Assembly (NCBI GenBank): GCA_964293305.1
Contig: CAXYYO010000032.1
Span: forward strand, 1-38,396
Source: CALAGJ01 sp964293305
Lineage (GTDB): Bacteria > Bacteroidota > Bacteroidia > Chitinophagales > Chitinophagaceae
Direction of reading: 5' to 3'
DNA length: 38,396 bases
Part shown: positions 25,587 through 34,201 of the stretch, piece by piece
How the letters are laid out: every line of letters begins with the position of its first letter
Position numbering within the stretch: the stretch's first letter is position 1
Notes under the pieces: generated by a model
The model's input: only the letters and a program-made list of their open reading frames with translations
Told to the model about the DNA's origin: nothing
Database searches by the model: none
Position numbers and translations under genes: made by a program

Positions 25587-26024
25587 TTACAAATAATTAT
25601 TTTCCTTTAAGTCAAATAAAATTTTTTCAGCAATTTCTTGTCCCCAAATTTTGCCGGCCTCCATAGCATCTAAAGAAATCTTTGGATGTAATTCAAGCAT
25701 TTTCTGACCAAGAGGAGTTTTATAAAATATGATCAATTGATCAATATCTTCCTCCGTAAAGTATTTATCGTAAATAGGGACAATAATTTTTGTCATTCCA
25801 TCAACATCAATTTCCTTCAAAAATTCATCCCAAAATTTTTCCTCCACATTTGAGTAACTGTCTTTAAAGGATAAAATCATTTGTTGTGTAATTTGTACAC
25901 TCATCTTTGATGCACCCGTTACTTCAAGATACTCATAGATTTTTTTTTCTTTCGATTCGGATGACTGTGCAAACCCTTCGGTTAATATACAAAACAAAAA
26001 AGCCGAAATAAGGAATACTTTCAT
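25587..26024 (-). CDS. Secreted DUF2059-domain protein
   Basis: From the ATG at 26024 the product has 145 residues and begins with a clear signal peptide (MKVFLISAFLFCILTEGFAQ), hence this start; the frame stays open 30 codons upstream to 26114. The mature part is an all-helical DUF2059 domain with YDKYFTEEDIDQLIIFYKTP and GQKMLELHPKI, its most conserved segments. It is probably periplasmic. The molecular function of DUF2059 is not known to me. It stands alone, convergent with trmH. Confidence 0.88.
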   Translation of the reverse strand: MKVFLISAFLFCILTEGFAQSSESKEKKIYEYLEVTGASKMSVQITQQMILSFKDSYSNVEEKFWDEFLKEIDVDGMTKIIVPIYDKYFTEEDIDQLIIFYKTPLGQKMLELHPKISLDAMEAGKIWGQEIAEKILFDLKENNYL

Positions 26025-26331
26025 ATTGTGGTTTTTATGTAGAAAATGAAGATAAATAGATTTATTAGAAGCAAAGATAAAATCATTCTTTTCAATTTTT
26101 TGACTAAAATGCATATATCATTTTACTTCATACCTACATGTTGGTATTATCTACCTATTAATCATTATTTCACTATTGAAATGGCGATTTCGAAATGATG
26201 AGAGTATTGTATTTTGTAGAAAAGAAATCACTCATCTACAATTTATTTTACAATTCTAAAATACTTTTTCCTTGTTATGATGCATCCCTATTTTCGTTGT
26301 CAAACTACACAAATCGCATATTTCCTAAAGT
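26025..26331. other. Intergenic region without a recognised gene
   Basis: This holds the upstream region of the DUF2059 gene on the minus strand. A plus-strand frame at 26195-26404 runs through the DUF4331 terminator and into the DUF4331 coding end, shows no family resemblance, and is not taken as a gene. No repeat or RNA was seen. Confidence 0.5.
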
Positions 26332-26360
26332 AAAAAAAGCCGTTGCAAAAAGCAACGGCT
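26332..26360 (-). terminator. Intrinsic terminator of the DUF4331 pair
   Basis: The perfect 9-bp stem AGCCGTTGC/GCAACGGCT (26338-26346 with 26352-26360, A5 loop) is followed on the minus strand by T7. It lies 25 bases after the stop of the second DUF4331 gene. Confidence 0.9.
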
Positions 26361-26384
26361 TACTTATAATCCCCTCAGAAAAAA

Positions 26385-28445
26385 TTACTGTTTTACCACT
26401 TTGAGGGTTTGGGTATTTTCTCCATTTATAAATGTTTGTACATAGTAAACGCCTGCTGGAGCATTATTACTATTCCAAACAGCATTGTAATTTCCTTGTT
26501 CCTGTGTTTTATTTACAAGCAAAGCCACTTGCCTGCCTTGGCCATCATAAACACTAAGTACAACTTTGGCAGTATTAGCTAAGTGATACTTTATATTTAA
26601 TGCACTAACAAAAGGATTTGGAGATACGGAGGCAACTAATTGAGGAGCACTTACACTCAGGTTTGCTGCCGATACAGGAGTAGAGTTTCCGATTTGTAAA
26701 TCACTGCCATTGTCAGCTGGTTTTCCACAACACGCCGCTGTACCTGGCCACGGTGTTTGCACAAATGGGAAGTTTGTTCTAAATGTTGTATCATTTTCAT
26801 TGATACCTGTTGAGTAGGTGAGTACATCTAACAAATCTTGTGTTACTAAACTACCACCACTTACATAATCATCATAAGGTAAGCCTATGGCAGCAAGTAC
26901 CACACCCGCCACAGCTTGTAGTTCAATACGAGTAACATCATCTTCTAACCTGCGACCATTGGGAAATCCATCCATATTGGGTATAAATTCCAAATTTGTA
27001 TTGGTATTAAATCGAGGGTCTGTAAGGCCTAATACACAAGCTTGTACCAAACCCAAAGAACTAAAGTCTGCACTATTTCTTTGAGTTGGTGGCACTGCCA
27101 TGTTGATTCGTAGCATATCTCCACCACTTGGTAAAAAATTATTTACGAATGGTTTGCCTGAGGCAAATGGATCACCGTTTTTACCTGTAGCCAATTGATA
27201 TGGACTAAGATTTGGAACGCCTGTATGAAATGCAGGCCACAAATCGACAGAACGTGGTGAAGCAGCAGCTGGCAATAATAGTGTACCGAAAATAGCATCA
27301 TCTAAAGCAGTTCCAGCTACCGCAGGAGTGCCTTTAAGTGAGTATAATCCATCCTGACCATTTCCAAAACCAAAAGACCCCAATGAATTTTTCTGAACCC
27401 TCAGTGGAGTAAGTGCAGGAACAGCACCACCAAACTGTGCATCATCCATATACAGAGCCAGTTCTGGATTATAAAAATAATTTCCAAAAGTAGAGAGATA
27501 GGCTAAATCTTGATAGGGAGTAATTGCATTCCATAAGTCTTTATAACCCACCGGTATTACAGCCTCATTTGTTAGTGGCATGCCTAAACGAGACACTTGA
27601 ATCCACTTATTGCTATGGGTTTCAGTACCATCTCCATTTAATACTCTTGTAGATTTTCTACTAGCACTAGCCCACACACCAATTACATAATCAGGATCTA
27701 AAATATTTACAGCCTCAGATATTTTTTTTCTATCTTTTTGAAGATTAGAAATATCAATTTTTAGAGCTAGTACAGATACATTTTTACACTTCAATCCATC
27801 ATAAGCTTTTGTACCATCCGTACGTGGTGCATCACCCAAATCAAAGATACCACCAAGATCAACAAAAAATGGATCATCTGCTGGCCCTGCAAATACACGG
27901 TCTCCATTGCTGGCAGTGTATGTTTTTAATAGCTCTCTGTAGTCATTTGCACCCAAGCCTACAACCGGATCTTTGATACTACGTGGGCCAATATTTGTTG
28001 GGGCTACTTCGGCATTATCTAATATGGCAGTAAACGTACGTCCACCATTCAAGCTACGCTCCAATTTATACATTGTTTTCAAATTCTGCTTTCCTAAGCG
28101 GATATTAAAAAACGTAGTAGGGTCTTCATTTATTTGCCAGAAAGTAAACCTGTAAACTATATCATCACCGGTAGTGGAAAGATCATTGTCAATATGAATT
28201 TCATATCGAATATTACTTCCAAAATTATAGTAATTGGGCCCACCTTGAGGTAGTTGCATTGGCACATAGCAAGCTATGATATTGAGCTTATTTAAATCTG
28301 TAGGATCGCGAAATACATACAAATCTGTATTATCCGCCAATGGATCATTTGAAATAAGCGGGGCTTCTCGATGACTTGATGCACCTGCCCTCATAAAGCA
28401 AAGTGATGCCACCAATAAAAGCGCTGGTAATATTATTCTTTTCAT
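26385..28445 (-). CDS. DUF4331 protein with T9SS sorting tail
   Basis: The 686-residue product has a signal peptide (about residues 1-20) and a DUF4331 domain opening with ASSHREAPLISNDPLADNTD, the family hallmark, and spanning about residues 23-575. The C-terminal 90 residues form a T9SS type A tail (SVSPNPFVSALNIKY ... GENTQTLKVVKQ), so the protein should reach the cell surface or medium. It also has CCGKPADN between the two parts. The domain is highly similar to the upstream gene 28457-30184, with long identical stretches such as RLGMPLTNEAV and PFFVDLGGIFD. It starts 11 bp after that gene's stop, so both are one operon. DUF4331 has no function known to me. Confidence 0.92.
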   Translation of the reverse strand: MKRIILPALLLVASLCFMRAGASSHREAPLISNDPLADNTDLYVFRDPTDLNKLNIIACYVPMQLPQGGPNYYNFGSNIRYEIHIDNDLSTTGDDIVYRFTFWQINEDPTTFFNIRLGKQNLKTMYKLERSLNGGRTFTAILDNAEVAPTNIGPRSIKDPVVGLGANDYRELLKTYTASNGDRVFAGPADDPFFVDLGGIFDLGDAPRTDGTKAYDGLKCKNVSVLALKIDISNLQKDRKKISEAVNILDPDYVIGVWASASRKSTRVLNGDGTETHSNKWIQVSRLGMPLTNEAVIPVGYKDLWNAITPYQDLAYLSTFGNYFYNPELALYMDDAQFGGAVPALTPLRVQKNSLGSFGFGNGQDGLYSLKGTPAVAGTALDDAIFGTLLLPAAASPRSVDLWPAFHTGVPNLSPYQLATGKNGDPFASGKPFVNNFLPSGGDMLRINMAVPPTQRNSADFSSLGLVQACVLGLTDPRFNTNTNLEFIPNMDGFPNGRRLEDDVTRIELQAVAGVVLAAIGLPYDDYVSGGSLVTQDLLDVLTYSTGINENDTTFRTNFPFVQTPWPGTAACCGKPADNGSDLQIGNSTPVSAANLSVSAPQLVASVSPNPFVSALNIKYHLANTAKVVLSVYDGQGRQVALLVNKTQEQGNYNAVWNSNNAPAGVYYVQTFINGENTQTLKVVKQ

Positions 28446-28456
28446 TTTTATACAAT

Positions 28457-30184
28457 TTAATTGTTAACCACTTTTCCGCTCCAAGGATTAGCTAGGAATG
28501 GGAACTTTGTTTTAAAAGGACGGTCATTTTTTTCAACACCGGTAGAATAGGTTAATACATCTAATAAGTCCTGTGTTACCAAACTTCCACCACTTACATA
28601 ATCATCATACGGTAAGCCAATTGCTGCTAGTACAACTCCACCCACTGCTTGTAATTCTATACGGGTTACATCATCTTCTAATCTGCGTCCATTTGGAAAT
28701 CCATCCATATTTGGAATAAACTGAAGGTTTGTATCGGTATTGTAGCGTGGGTCAGTAAGTCCAAGTACACAAGCTTGTACAAGACCTAAAGAACTGAAGT
28801 CTGCACTATTGCGGGGTGTTGCAGGTACTGCCATATTTAAGCGGAGCATATCACCACCATTTGGTAAAAAATTATTTATAAATGGCTTGCCTGCGGCTAA
28901 TGGATTGCCATTTTTACCTGTGGCTAATTGGTATGGACTTAAATTAGGAACACCGGTATGAAAAGCCGGCCATAAATCAACCGAACGAGGAGAGCCAGCT
29001 GCTGGCAATAGTAAGGAACCAAAAGCTGCTTCATCTAATGCGGTACCTGCTACAGCAGATGTACCTTTTAAACCATATAATCCATCTTGGCCATTACCGA
29101 AACCATAAGCACCCAATGAATTTTTCTGAATACGAAGGTTTGAGAATGCAGGTACTGCACCTCCAAAAAGTGCATCATCCATATATAATCCCAACTCAGG
29201 ATTGTAGAAATAATTTCCAAAAGTGGAGAGATAAGCCAAATCTTGGTAAGGAGTAATAGCATTCCATAAATCTTTATTACCAATTGGTACTACTGCTTCG
29301 TTTGTGAGCGGCATACCTAGGCGAGACACCTGTACCCAATCACCAGATTCTGACATGGTACCATCATTCTTAAGCACTTTTGTTTTCAACCTACTTGCAC
29401 TTGCCCATACACCAATTACATAATTAGGATCTAAAATATTTTTTGCTCTTTTTACACTCAGACCATCCTTTTGTAATGTAGCAATATTAACCTGAAGACA
29501 AATAGCATGAACATTATAACTCTGCAATCCATCTCTGGGTTTACCTGACTGACGTGGCGCATCCCCAACATCGAAAATACCACCCAAATCTACAAAAAAA
29601 GGATCATCTGCAGGGCCACAAAAAATGCGTTCACCTTCGGGTGTATTATACTCTGCCGCTGTAAGTAAACTTGCATAATTTGGTGCACCCAATCCAGCTG
29701 CACCGGTAATAGAATAACTACCAATATTTGGTGGAGGTACTACGCCATTTGTAAGAATTGTATTGAAAGATACACCGCCATCTATACTCTTTTCACAAGT
29801 GTAGGTGGTTTTGCCATTTTGCTTACCAAGACGGATATTAAAAAAAGTTGAGGGATCCTCATTTACCTGATTAAAAGTAAATCTGTAAATAATATCATCT
29901 CCTGGAGTAAGAATGTTGTTGTCAATGTGAATTTCATAACGAATGTTAGGCCCAAAACTATAGTAGTTTGGCCCTCCATAAGGCAATTCACCCGGAATGT
30001 AATTAGCAATAATCACAATCTTGTTAGTGTCATAAGGACTGCGAAATGCATACAGATCGGTATTGTCAGCCAACGGATCATTTGCAATCAGTGGTGCTTC
30101 CCTATGACTGGAAGCATGTAGCAGACTGCCCACACATAAAAGCATAAGTGCAGGCAAGAAAGCTTTCAGGTTTTTTTTGTACAT
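28457..30184 (-). CDS. DUF4331 protein without sorting tail (tandem paralogue)
   Basis: The 575-residue product has a signal peptide (MYKKNLKAFLPALMLLCVGS ...) and the same DUF4331 domain, starting ASSHREAPLIANDPLADNTD. It ends at NPWSGKVVNN, where its neighbour continues into the CCGK linker and T9SS tail. Motifs such as DNILTPGDDIIYRFTFNQVN and RIFCGPADDPFFVDLGGIFD align closely with the neighbour. Unless exported by another route it should stay in the periplasm, while its twin is secreted. It is the promoter-proximal gene of the pair, preceded by a 579-bp gene-free stretch; no clear TAnnTTTG promoter was seen there. Confidence 0.92.
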   Translation of the reverse strand: MYKKNLKAFLPALMLLCVGSLLHASSHREAPLIANDPLADNTDLYAFRSPYDTNKIVIIANYIPGELPYGGPNYYSFGPNIRYEIHIDNNILTPGDDIIYRFTFNQVNEDPSTFFNIRLGKQNGKTTYTCEKSIDGGVSFNTILTNGVVPPPNIGSYSITGAAGLGAPNYASLLTAAEYNTPEGERIFCGPADDPFFVDLGGIFDVGDAPRQSGKPRDGLQSYNVHAICLQVNIATLQKDGLSVKRAKNILDPNYVIGVWASASRLKTKVLKNDGTMSESGDWVQVSRLGMPLTNEAVVPIGNKDLWNAITPYQDLAYLSTFGNYFYNPELGLYMDDALFGGAVPAFSNLRIQKNSLGAYGFGNGQDGLYGLKGTSAVAGTALDEAAFGSLLLPAAGSPRSVDLWPAFHTGVPNLSPYQLATGKNGNPLAAGKPFINNFLPNGGDMLRLNMAVPATPRNSADFSSLGLVQACVLGLTDPRYNTDTNLQFIPNMDGFPNGRRLEDDVTRIELQAVGGVVLAAIGLPYDDYVSGGSLVTQDLLDVLTYSTGVEKNDRPFKTKFPFLANPWSGKVVNN

Positions 30185-30449
30185 AAATAATTTTGTTTAA
30201 ATGAAATGAAATACTGAAGAGTGTTTAAAAAACTCATTCGAATGGTTTACTAAGAACCCTATGTACGGCTTATTTTATAGTTTGGATTTTTGGAATAGAA
30301 AAAATACTGATTATTCTTAATATTTTTTTGAACCTCCCTTTTAAAACCATCAAACAAGTCATTAAACAATACCCCTTTTATATTTCTATCTTTTATTCTA
30401 ACCCAGATGATGCAATTTACTTTGATATTAAAAATTGAAAAGCAATGGA

Positions 30450-30493
30450 GATAAGCGTTTGAAGTTAATCTTGGGCTGAAGAAATAGTGAGCT
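30450..30493 (+). repeat. Degenerate direct repeat, copy A
   Basis: By hand, 35 of 44 positions match 32482-32525, including the shared run GTTTGAAGTTAAT. Weaker similarity continues for about 70 further bases in both copies with one gap. The two copies have the same orientation and flank the amidohydrolase gene. Confidence 0.65.
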
Positions 30494-30610
30494 AATTGAA
30501 ATTGGAAAGCTGTTCTTAAATGCGTATTTATCTAGTGTTTCTGCTTTATACTAAAATTAAACTACGACAATTTGTTTTAATGGATAAAGGAATTTGAGCT
30601 GAAATTTTTA

Positions 30611-30626
30611 AGCCCTTCGGGCAATG
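30611..30626. repeat. GCCC-nnn-GGGC palindromic core, intergenic copy
   Basis: GCCCTTCGGGC followed by AATG matches the core of the 59-bp repeat (CCCTTCGGGCAATG at 4866-4924, reverse strand). Related cores are at 33375-33389 and 38138-38155. Confidence 0.55.
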
Positions 30627-30763
30627 GGATAACATCTGTGCTATTTGATATATAACTTTAAATATTTTAAAACCAGTTATTGATTTATTTGGAATTTAAA
30701 GTCTGAGACTTAGGCAGGATAAATTTGATACCCAATTGATATATTTTTGAAAAAAAAATTGTT

Positions 30764-32425
30764 ATGTATCTGCAAAGAGTGATTTATTCAGTATTACTGA
30801 TTGTTTGTTGTTTTTCTTGTACGAATAAAGTAGCAGTTGACTTAATAGTGCATCATGCAAAAATTTATACTGCAAATGCCTCTTTCGATACTGCATCTGC
30901 AATGGCTGTACAAGAGGGAAAGATTATTGCAATTGGCAGTAATGAAGAAATTATTAAAAATTATGCATCTGACAATCAAATTAATGCCGAAGGCAAATCA
31001 ATATACCCCGGATTTATAGATGCACATGCCCATTTTATTGGCTATGCATTCAGTTTACAGCATGTAAATCTTACAGGCACAAATAGCTGGCAAGCATGTA
31101 TAGATAAATTGACAAATTATATATCCACAAAGAAAATTAAACATGGGGAGTGGATAGAAGGTGAAGGATGGGATCAAAATGATTGGGATATAAAAACTTT
31201 TCCAACAAAAGCATTGTTAGATCAGTATTTCCCAAACAATCCCATCGTTTTATCTAGAATTGATGGTCATGCTTTAATAGCAAATCAGTTAGCCATAGAT
31301 ATGGCAGGCATACAACTAGGGCAAACTATTAAGGGTGGTTCCATAGAAATGGCAGCTGGCAAATTCACAGGAATATTTATAGATAATGCCCAGGATTTAA
31401 TAACCGCAAAAATTCCCAAACCCACAAAAACACAGTATGCAACCGCCTTAATGGAAGCACAGAAAAAGTGTTTTGCCACAGGCCTTACAAATATCCAAGA
31501 TTGCGGACTTAGTAAATACAGTGTAGATATTATAGATTCCCTGCAAATGCAGGGCTTATTAAAAATGAAACTAAGTATATTATTAAGTGATGATAGTACC
31601 AATTATGCCAATTACCTCAAAAAAGGACCCTACAAAACAGATTTAATGCATGTGTTTGGCTTTAAGTTGTACGCAGATGGCGCATTGGGTAGCAGAGGCG
31701 CATGCCTGATTAACGATTATATGGATAAGCCCGGTTGGAAAGGATTTACATTAAAAGACCGTGCTTATTATGAACAAGTTATTGAACAAATTTACCAATC
31801 AAAATTTCAAGCCTGTACCCATGCCATAGGAGATAGTGGAAACAGGATGATACTGCAGGTGTATGCAAATGTTTTAAAAGGAAAAAATGACAGAAGATGG
31901 AGAATTGAGCATGCTCAAATTATAGATAAAAATGATTTTGACTATTTTGGCAAGTACAAAATTATTCCATCTGTACAGCCCACACATGCTACAAGTGATA
32001 TGTATTGGGCAGAAAAAAGAATAGGTTCCGAAAAATTAAAAACAGCTTATGCGTATCAGCAACTTTTGAAACAAAATGATTGGATACCATTGGGCACTGA
32101 TTTTCCGGTAGAAGATATTTCACCCTTTAAAACATTTTATGCTGCTGTTGTAAGGGAGGATGCACAGGGATATCCAATTGGAGGTTTTCAAATGGAAAAT
32201 GCACTAAGTCGCAAAGAAACGCTTTGGGGTATGACATTTTGGGCTGCTAAAAGTAGTTTTGAAGAAAATGAAAAAGGTAGTTTAGAAAAAAGTAAAGCAG
32301 CCGATTTTATCATGATTGATACTGACCTCATGAATTGTGCACCAGCAGACATCTTAAAGGCCTCCGTACTGATGACTTTTGTAAATGGCCAAAAAGTATA
32401 TGATAAGACTCAAGAAAAAATGTAA
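30764..32425 (+). CDS. Lipoprotein amidohydrolase (YtcJ-like)
   Basis: This is a metal-dependent amidohydrolase of the YtcJ/amidohydro_3 type, 553 residues. The N-terminus is a lipoprotein signal (VLLIVCCFSC, lipobox Cys about residue 19), so it is anchored outside the inner membrane. Metal-ligand motifs are seen: DAHAHFIGYA (HxH, residue about 87), EGWDQNDW, and the buried lysine region FKLYADGALGSRGA. These are followed by CTHAIGDSGNRM, RIEHAQIID and the C-terminal TDFPVEDISPF with the conserved Asp. Substrates of this family vary (N-acyl or cyclic amides). It is a single-gene unit flanked on both sides by copies of a degenerate repeat. Confidence 0.92.
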   Translation: MYLQRVIYSVLLIVCCFSCTNKVAVDLIVHHAKIYTANASFDTASAMAVQEGKIIAIGSNEEIIKNYASDNQINAEGKSIYPGFIDAHAHFIGYAFSLQHVNLTGTNSWQACIDKLTNYISTKKIKHGEWIEGEGWDQNDWDIKTFPTKALLDQYFPNNPIVLSRIDGHALIANQLAIDMAGIQLGQTIKGGSIEMAAGKFTGIFIDNAQDLITAKIPKPTKTQYATALMEAQKKCFATGLTNIQDCGLSKYSVDIIDSLQMQGLLKMKLSILLSDDSTNYANYLKKGPYKTDLMHVFGFKLYADGALGSRGACLINDYMDKPGWKGFTLKDRAYYEQVIEQIYQSKFQACTHAIGDSGNRMILQVYANVLKGKNDRRWRIEHAQIIDKNDFDYFGKYKIIPSVQPTHATSDMYWAEKRIGSEKLKTAYAYQQLLKQNDWIPLGTDFPVEDISPFKTFYAAVVREDAQGYPIGGFQMENALSRKETLWGMTFWAAKSSFEENEKGSLEKSKAADFIMIDTDLMNCAPADILKASVLMTFVNGQKVYDKTQEKM

Positions 32426-32481
32426 TGTTATAGGTATAGAGTATGAACTTGACTTTTTTATGAAAAGTTAAAGGGCAATAT

Positions 32482-32525
32482 AAAAAGTGTTTGAAGTTAA
32501 TTTTCAGCTGTAGAAATATTTAGCT
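32482..32525 (+). repeat. Degenerate direct repeat, copy B
   Basis: This is the second copy of the repeat at 30450-30493, 57 bases after the amidohydrolase stop. The remaining stretch 32426-32658 contains no recognised gene. Similarity to copy A extends weakly to about 32595. Confidence 0.65.
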
Positions 32526-32658
32526 GTTTAGAAGTCAATAATTGCTCTCAGATGCTTATGTATGAAGCGTTTCAGCTGTGCATTGAGTTCAACTGCATTA
32601 TCTATAATTAAAATGCAAATTCTATCTAATACCAAAAAATGTAGTGTTGATACTGACA

Positions 32659-32686
32659 TAAAAAAACCGCTTACTAGAGCGGTTTT
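32659..32686 (-). terminator. Intrinsic terminator of the outer-membrane protein gene
   Basis: AAAACCGCT (32663-32671) pairs perfectly with AGCGGTTTT (32678-32686) across the loop TACTAG. On the minus strand the T tract follows directly. It ends the convergent barrel gene and could also stop plus-strand transcripts. Confidence 0.85.
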
Positions 32687-32710
32687 CAATGAAATAATAT
32701 TGTGTTCGAA

Positions 32711-33256
32711 TTAATTCAAATTGAACTTATATCCTATTTTAACGGTAAACTGTGAGGTCCAACCTTTTGCCTCTATAATTTCTTGAAAAGCATCAAACCC
32801 AATAGCTGCTTCAAAATTATCAATGATTTGCATGCCGCCATAGATATCAAAACCAAATTTTGTATCATTTGCATCTGACTCAGGTAAACCAATAAATGCT
32901 GCGCCAATATTTGCCTGACCAAAAACTTTGTTATTAAGAATAGGTAAGTATTGACGAACACTAGCTTTAATTGGAATATAGAAAAGGCTACCTAATAGGT
33001 TATCAGTTTTTGCTGGAAAATTTGAATAACCCACCATGCCACCAATATGAGTCATGTTAGCCACACGATAGAGCACACCGGTTTGTACACCAAATGCTCC
33101 TGTATATGCATTGGAGGTACTTTTATCTAATGGCACGCCATAAGCACCGTGAATATATAAACTTAATTTTCCTGAATTATCACTTTGGGCTTGTAATGAA
33201 ACAGTTACAACCAAAACAAGCATTGTAATAATAAAACCGATTCGTATTTTTTTCAT
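32711..33256 (-). CDS. Small outer-membrane beta-barrel protein
   Basis: The 181-residue product has a signal peptide (MKKIRIGFIITMLVLVVTVS ... QAQ), then alternating amphipathic strands with glycine and aromatic residues (GKLSLYIHGAYGVPL, GAFGVQTGVLYRV, THIGGMVGYSNF, FGFDIYGGMQI). It ends in a last strand QFTVKIGYKFNLN. This is the pattern of an 8-stranded OmpA/OmpX-like barrel. The specific function is unknown. TATTTTTG on the minus strand (33281-33274) is a possible -7 box, with the palindrome GAATACTGTATTC just upstream (33284-33296). Confidence 0.8.
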   Translation of the reverse strand: MKKIRIGFIITMLVLVVTVSLQAQSDNSGKLSLYIHGAYGVPLDKSTSNAYTGAFGVQTGVLYRVANMTHIGGMVGYSNFPAKTDNLLGSLFYIPIKASVRQYLPILNNKVFGQANIGAAFIGLPESDANDTKFGFDIYGGMQIIDNFEAAIGFDAFQEIIEAKGWTSQFTVKIGYKFNLN

Positions 33257-33345
33257 TATATAATTTTACGTGGCAAAAATATGAGAATACTGTATTCAAT
33301 ATTCCACCTTTGTTTTTAAAGTTACCTTGAAAGATAGAAAAGTGT

Positions 33346-33389
33346 ATTCTAAATTTTAGAATCCATTTTCATCATTGCCCAAAGGGCAA
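33346..33389. repeat. Two palindromes downstream of the crotonase gene
   Basis: TTGCCCAAAGGGCAA (33375-33389), preceded on the plus strand by ATCA, is another copy of the dispersed core next to GGGCAATGAT of the 59-bp repeat. ATTCTAAATTTTAGAAT (33346-33362) is a perfect 17-bp inverted repeat. Both lie just after the stop of the minus-strand crotonase gene and may form its transcript end, although neither has a strong T tract. Confidence 0.5.
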
Positions 33390-33392
33390 AAT

Positions 33393-34178
33393 CTATTTCT
33401 TCTCCTTAAACTTCTGTATAAAATTTTTTGTGAAATCACTCAGCACTAAGCTGCCACTTATGGCTGCACGCTCTGTAAGTAGCTGATCCCAATGCTCTGT
33501 ACCTTTCCACAATACAGCTTTTAAAGCCGCCATTGCTTGGTGGCTACCATGTGATAGCTCATTGGCAAGTCTTTGTATAGATTCATTCATGCCTTCTGGT
33601 GTAGGGTGGAGTTCAGCATATAATCCTTTACGCCTTGCCCAGTCTGCATTTCGCCACATGGAAGCATCAATGGCTAATTGACTAAATGCCGATGGTCCAA
33701 TCTTTCTTTCTACAGCAGGGCCCACTACAAAAGGGCCAATACCTACGGCCAATTCACTCAGCTTTACATCTGCGCCCTCAGTGGCTATGGCATAATCGCA
33801 AGCAGCAGCAAGACCTACTCCACCACCTACACATTTGCCATGTATGCGACCAATAATAAACTTATCGCATTTGCGCATGGCATTGATAACATGTGCAAAA
33901 CCGCTAAAAAAGGCCAGTCCTTTTTCCGCAGTATCTATAGCCATTAATTCATCAAAAGATGCACCACTGCAAAACACTTTTTCTCCAGCAGATTGCAGTA
34001 AGATCACATGTACATCTTGATCATTGCCGGCATAAGTAATTTCATGAGCCAGTTGTGATAAAATAGCGGCTGGCAATGAGTTGCTACGTGGATGAAAAAA
34101 TTCTATTGTAGCCACATGATTGTGTATTTCTGTTTTTACATATCCTTCTGTAAGGATTTGCTTTTCTTCTATAATCAT
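33393..34178 (-). CDS. Enoyl-CoA hydratase/isomerase family protein of the paa block
   Basis: This is a 261-residue crotonase-fold protein. It has GEKVFCSGASFDEL and the oxyanion-hole region GKCVGGGVGLAAACDYAIA, then KLSELAVGIGPFVVGPAVER. The first catalytic Glu of hydratases is kept (SEL), but the second appears to be Gln (AFSQLAID), so an isomerase or atypical role is possible. In phenylacetate degradation the crotonases are PaaF (2,3-dehydroadipyl-CoA hydratase) and PaaG (ring-epoxide isomerase to oxepin-CoA); I cannot decide between them by eye. It begins 23 bp after the paaZ stop and is surely co-transcribed. Confidence 0.85.
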   Translation of the reverse strand: MIIEEKQILTEGYVKTEIHNHVATIEFFHPRSNSLPAAILSQLAHEITYAGNDQDVHVILLQSAGEKVFCSGASFDELMAIDTAEKGLAFFSGFAHVINAMRKCDKFIIGRIHGKCVGGGVGLAAACDYAIATEGADVKLSELAVGIGPFVVGPAVERKIGPSAFSQLAIDASMWRNADWARRKGLYAELHPTPEGMNESIQRLANELSHGSHQAMAALKAVLWKGTEHWDQLLTERAAISGSLVLSDFTKNFIQKFKEKK

Positions 34179-34201
34179 TTCAATTGTATTGTGCTTTAAA
34201 A

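Larger units (their letters stand above)
30185..30763. other. Repeat-bearing intergenic region
   Basis: No gene is recognised. It carries the first copy of a degenerate direct repeat (from about 30450) whose second copy follows the amidohydrolase gene, and a GCCC-TTC-GGGC palindrome at 30612-30622. TATTTTTG at 30742-30749 is a likely -7 box for the amidohydrolase; the nearest TTTG (30724-30727) is only 14 bases away, so a proper -33 element is not visible. Confidence 0.5.

Noticed and set aside
26195..26404. 69-codon plus-strand frame
   Set aside because: It reads through the DUF4331 terminator hairpin and into the opposite-strand coding end, with no family resemblance.
30611..30626. GCCC-nnn-GGGC cores as integron attC sites
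   Set aside because: The R' and R'' core sites (GTTRRRY / RYYYAAC) are missing and there is no cassette array or intact integron integrase.
33393..34178. Firm naming as paaG or paaF
   Set aside because: Both are crotonases; the catalytic residues visible here do not decide between isomerase and hydratase.
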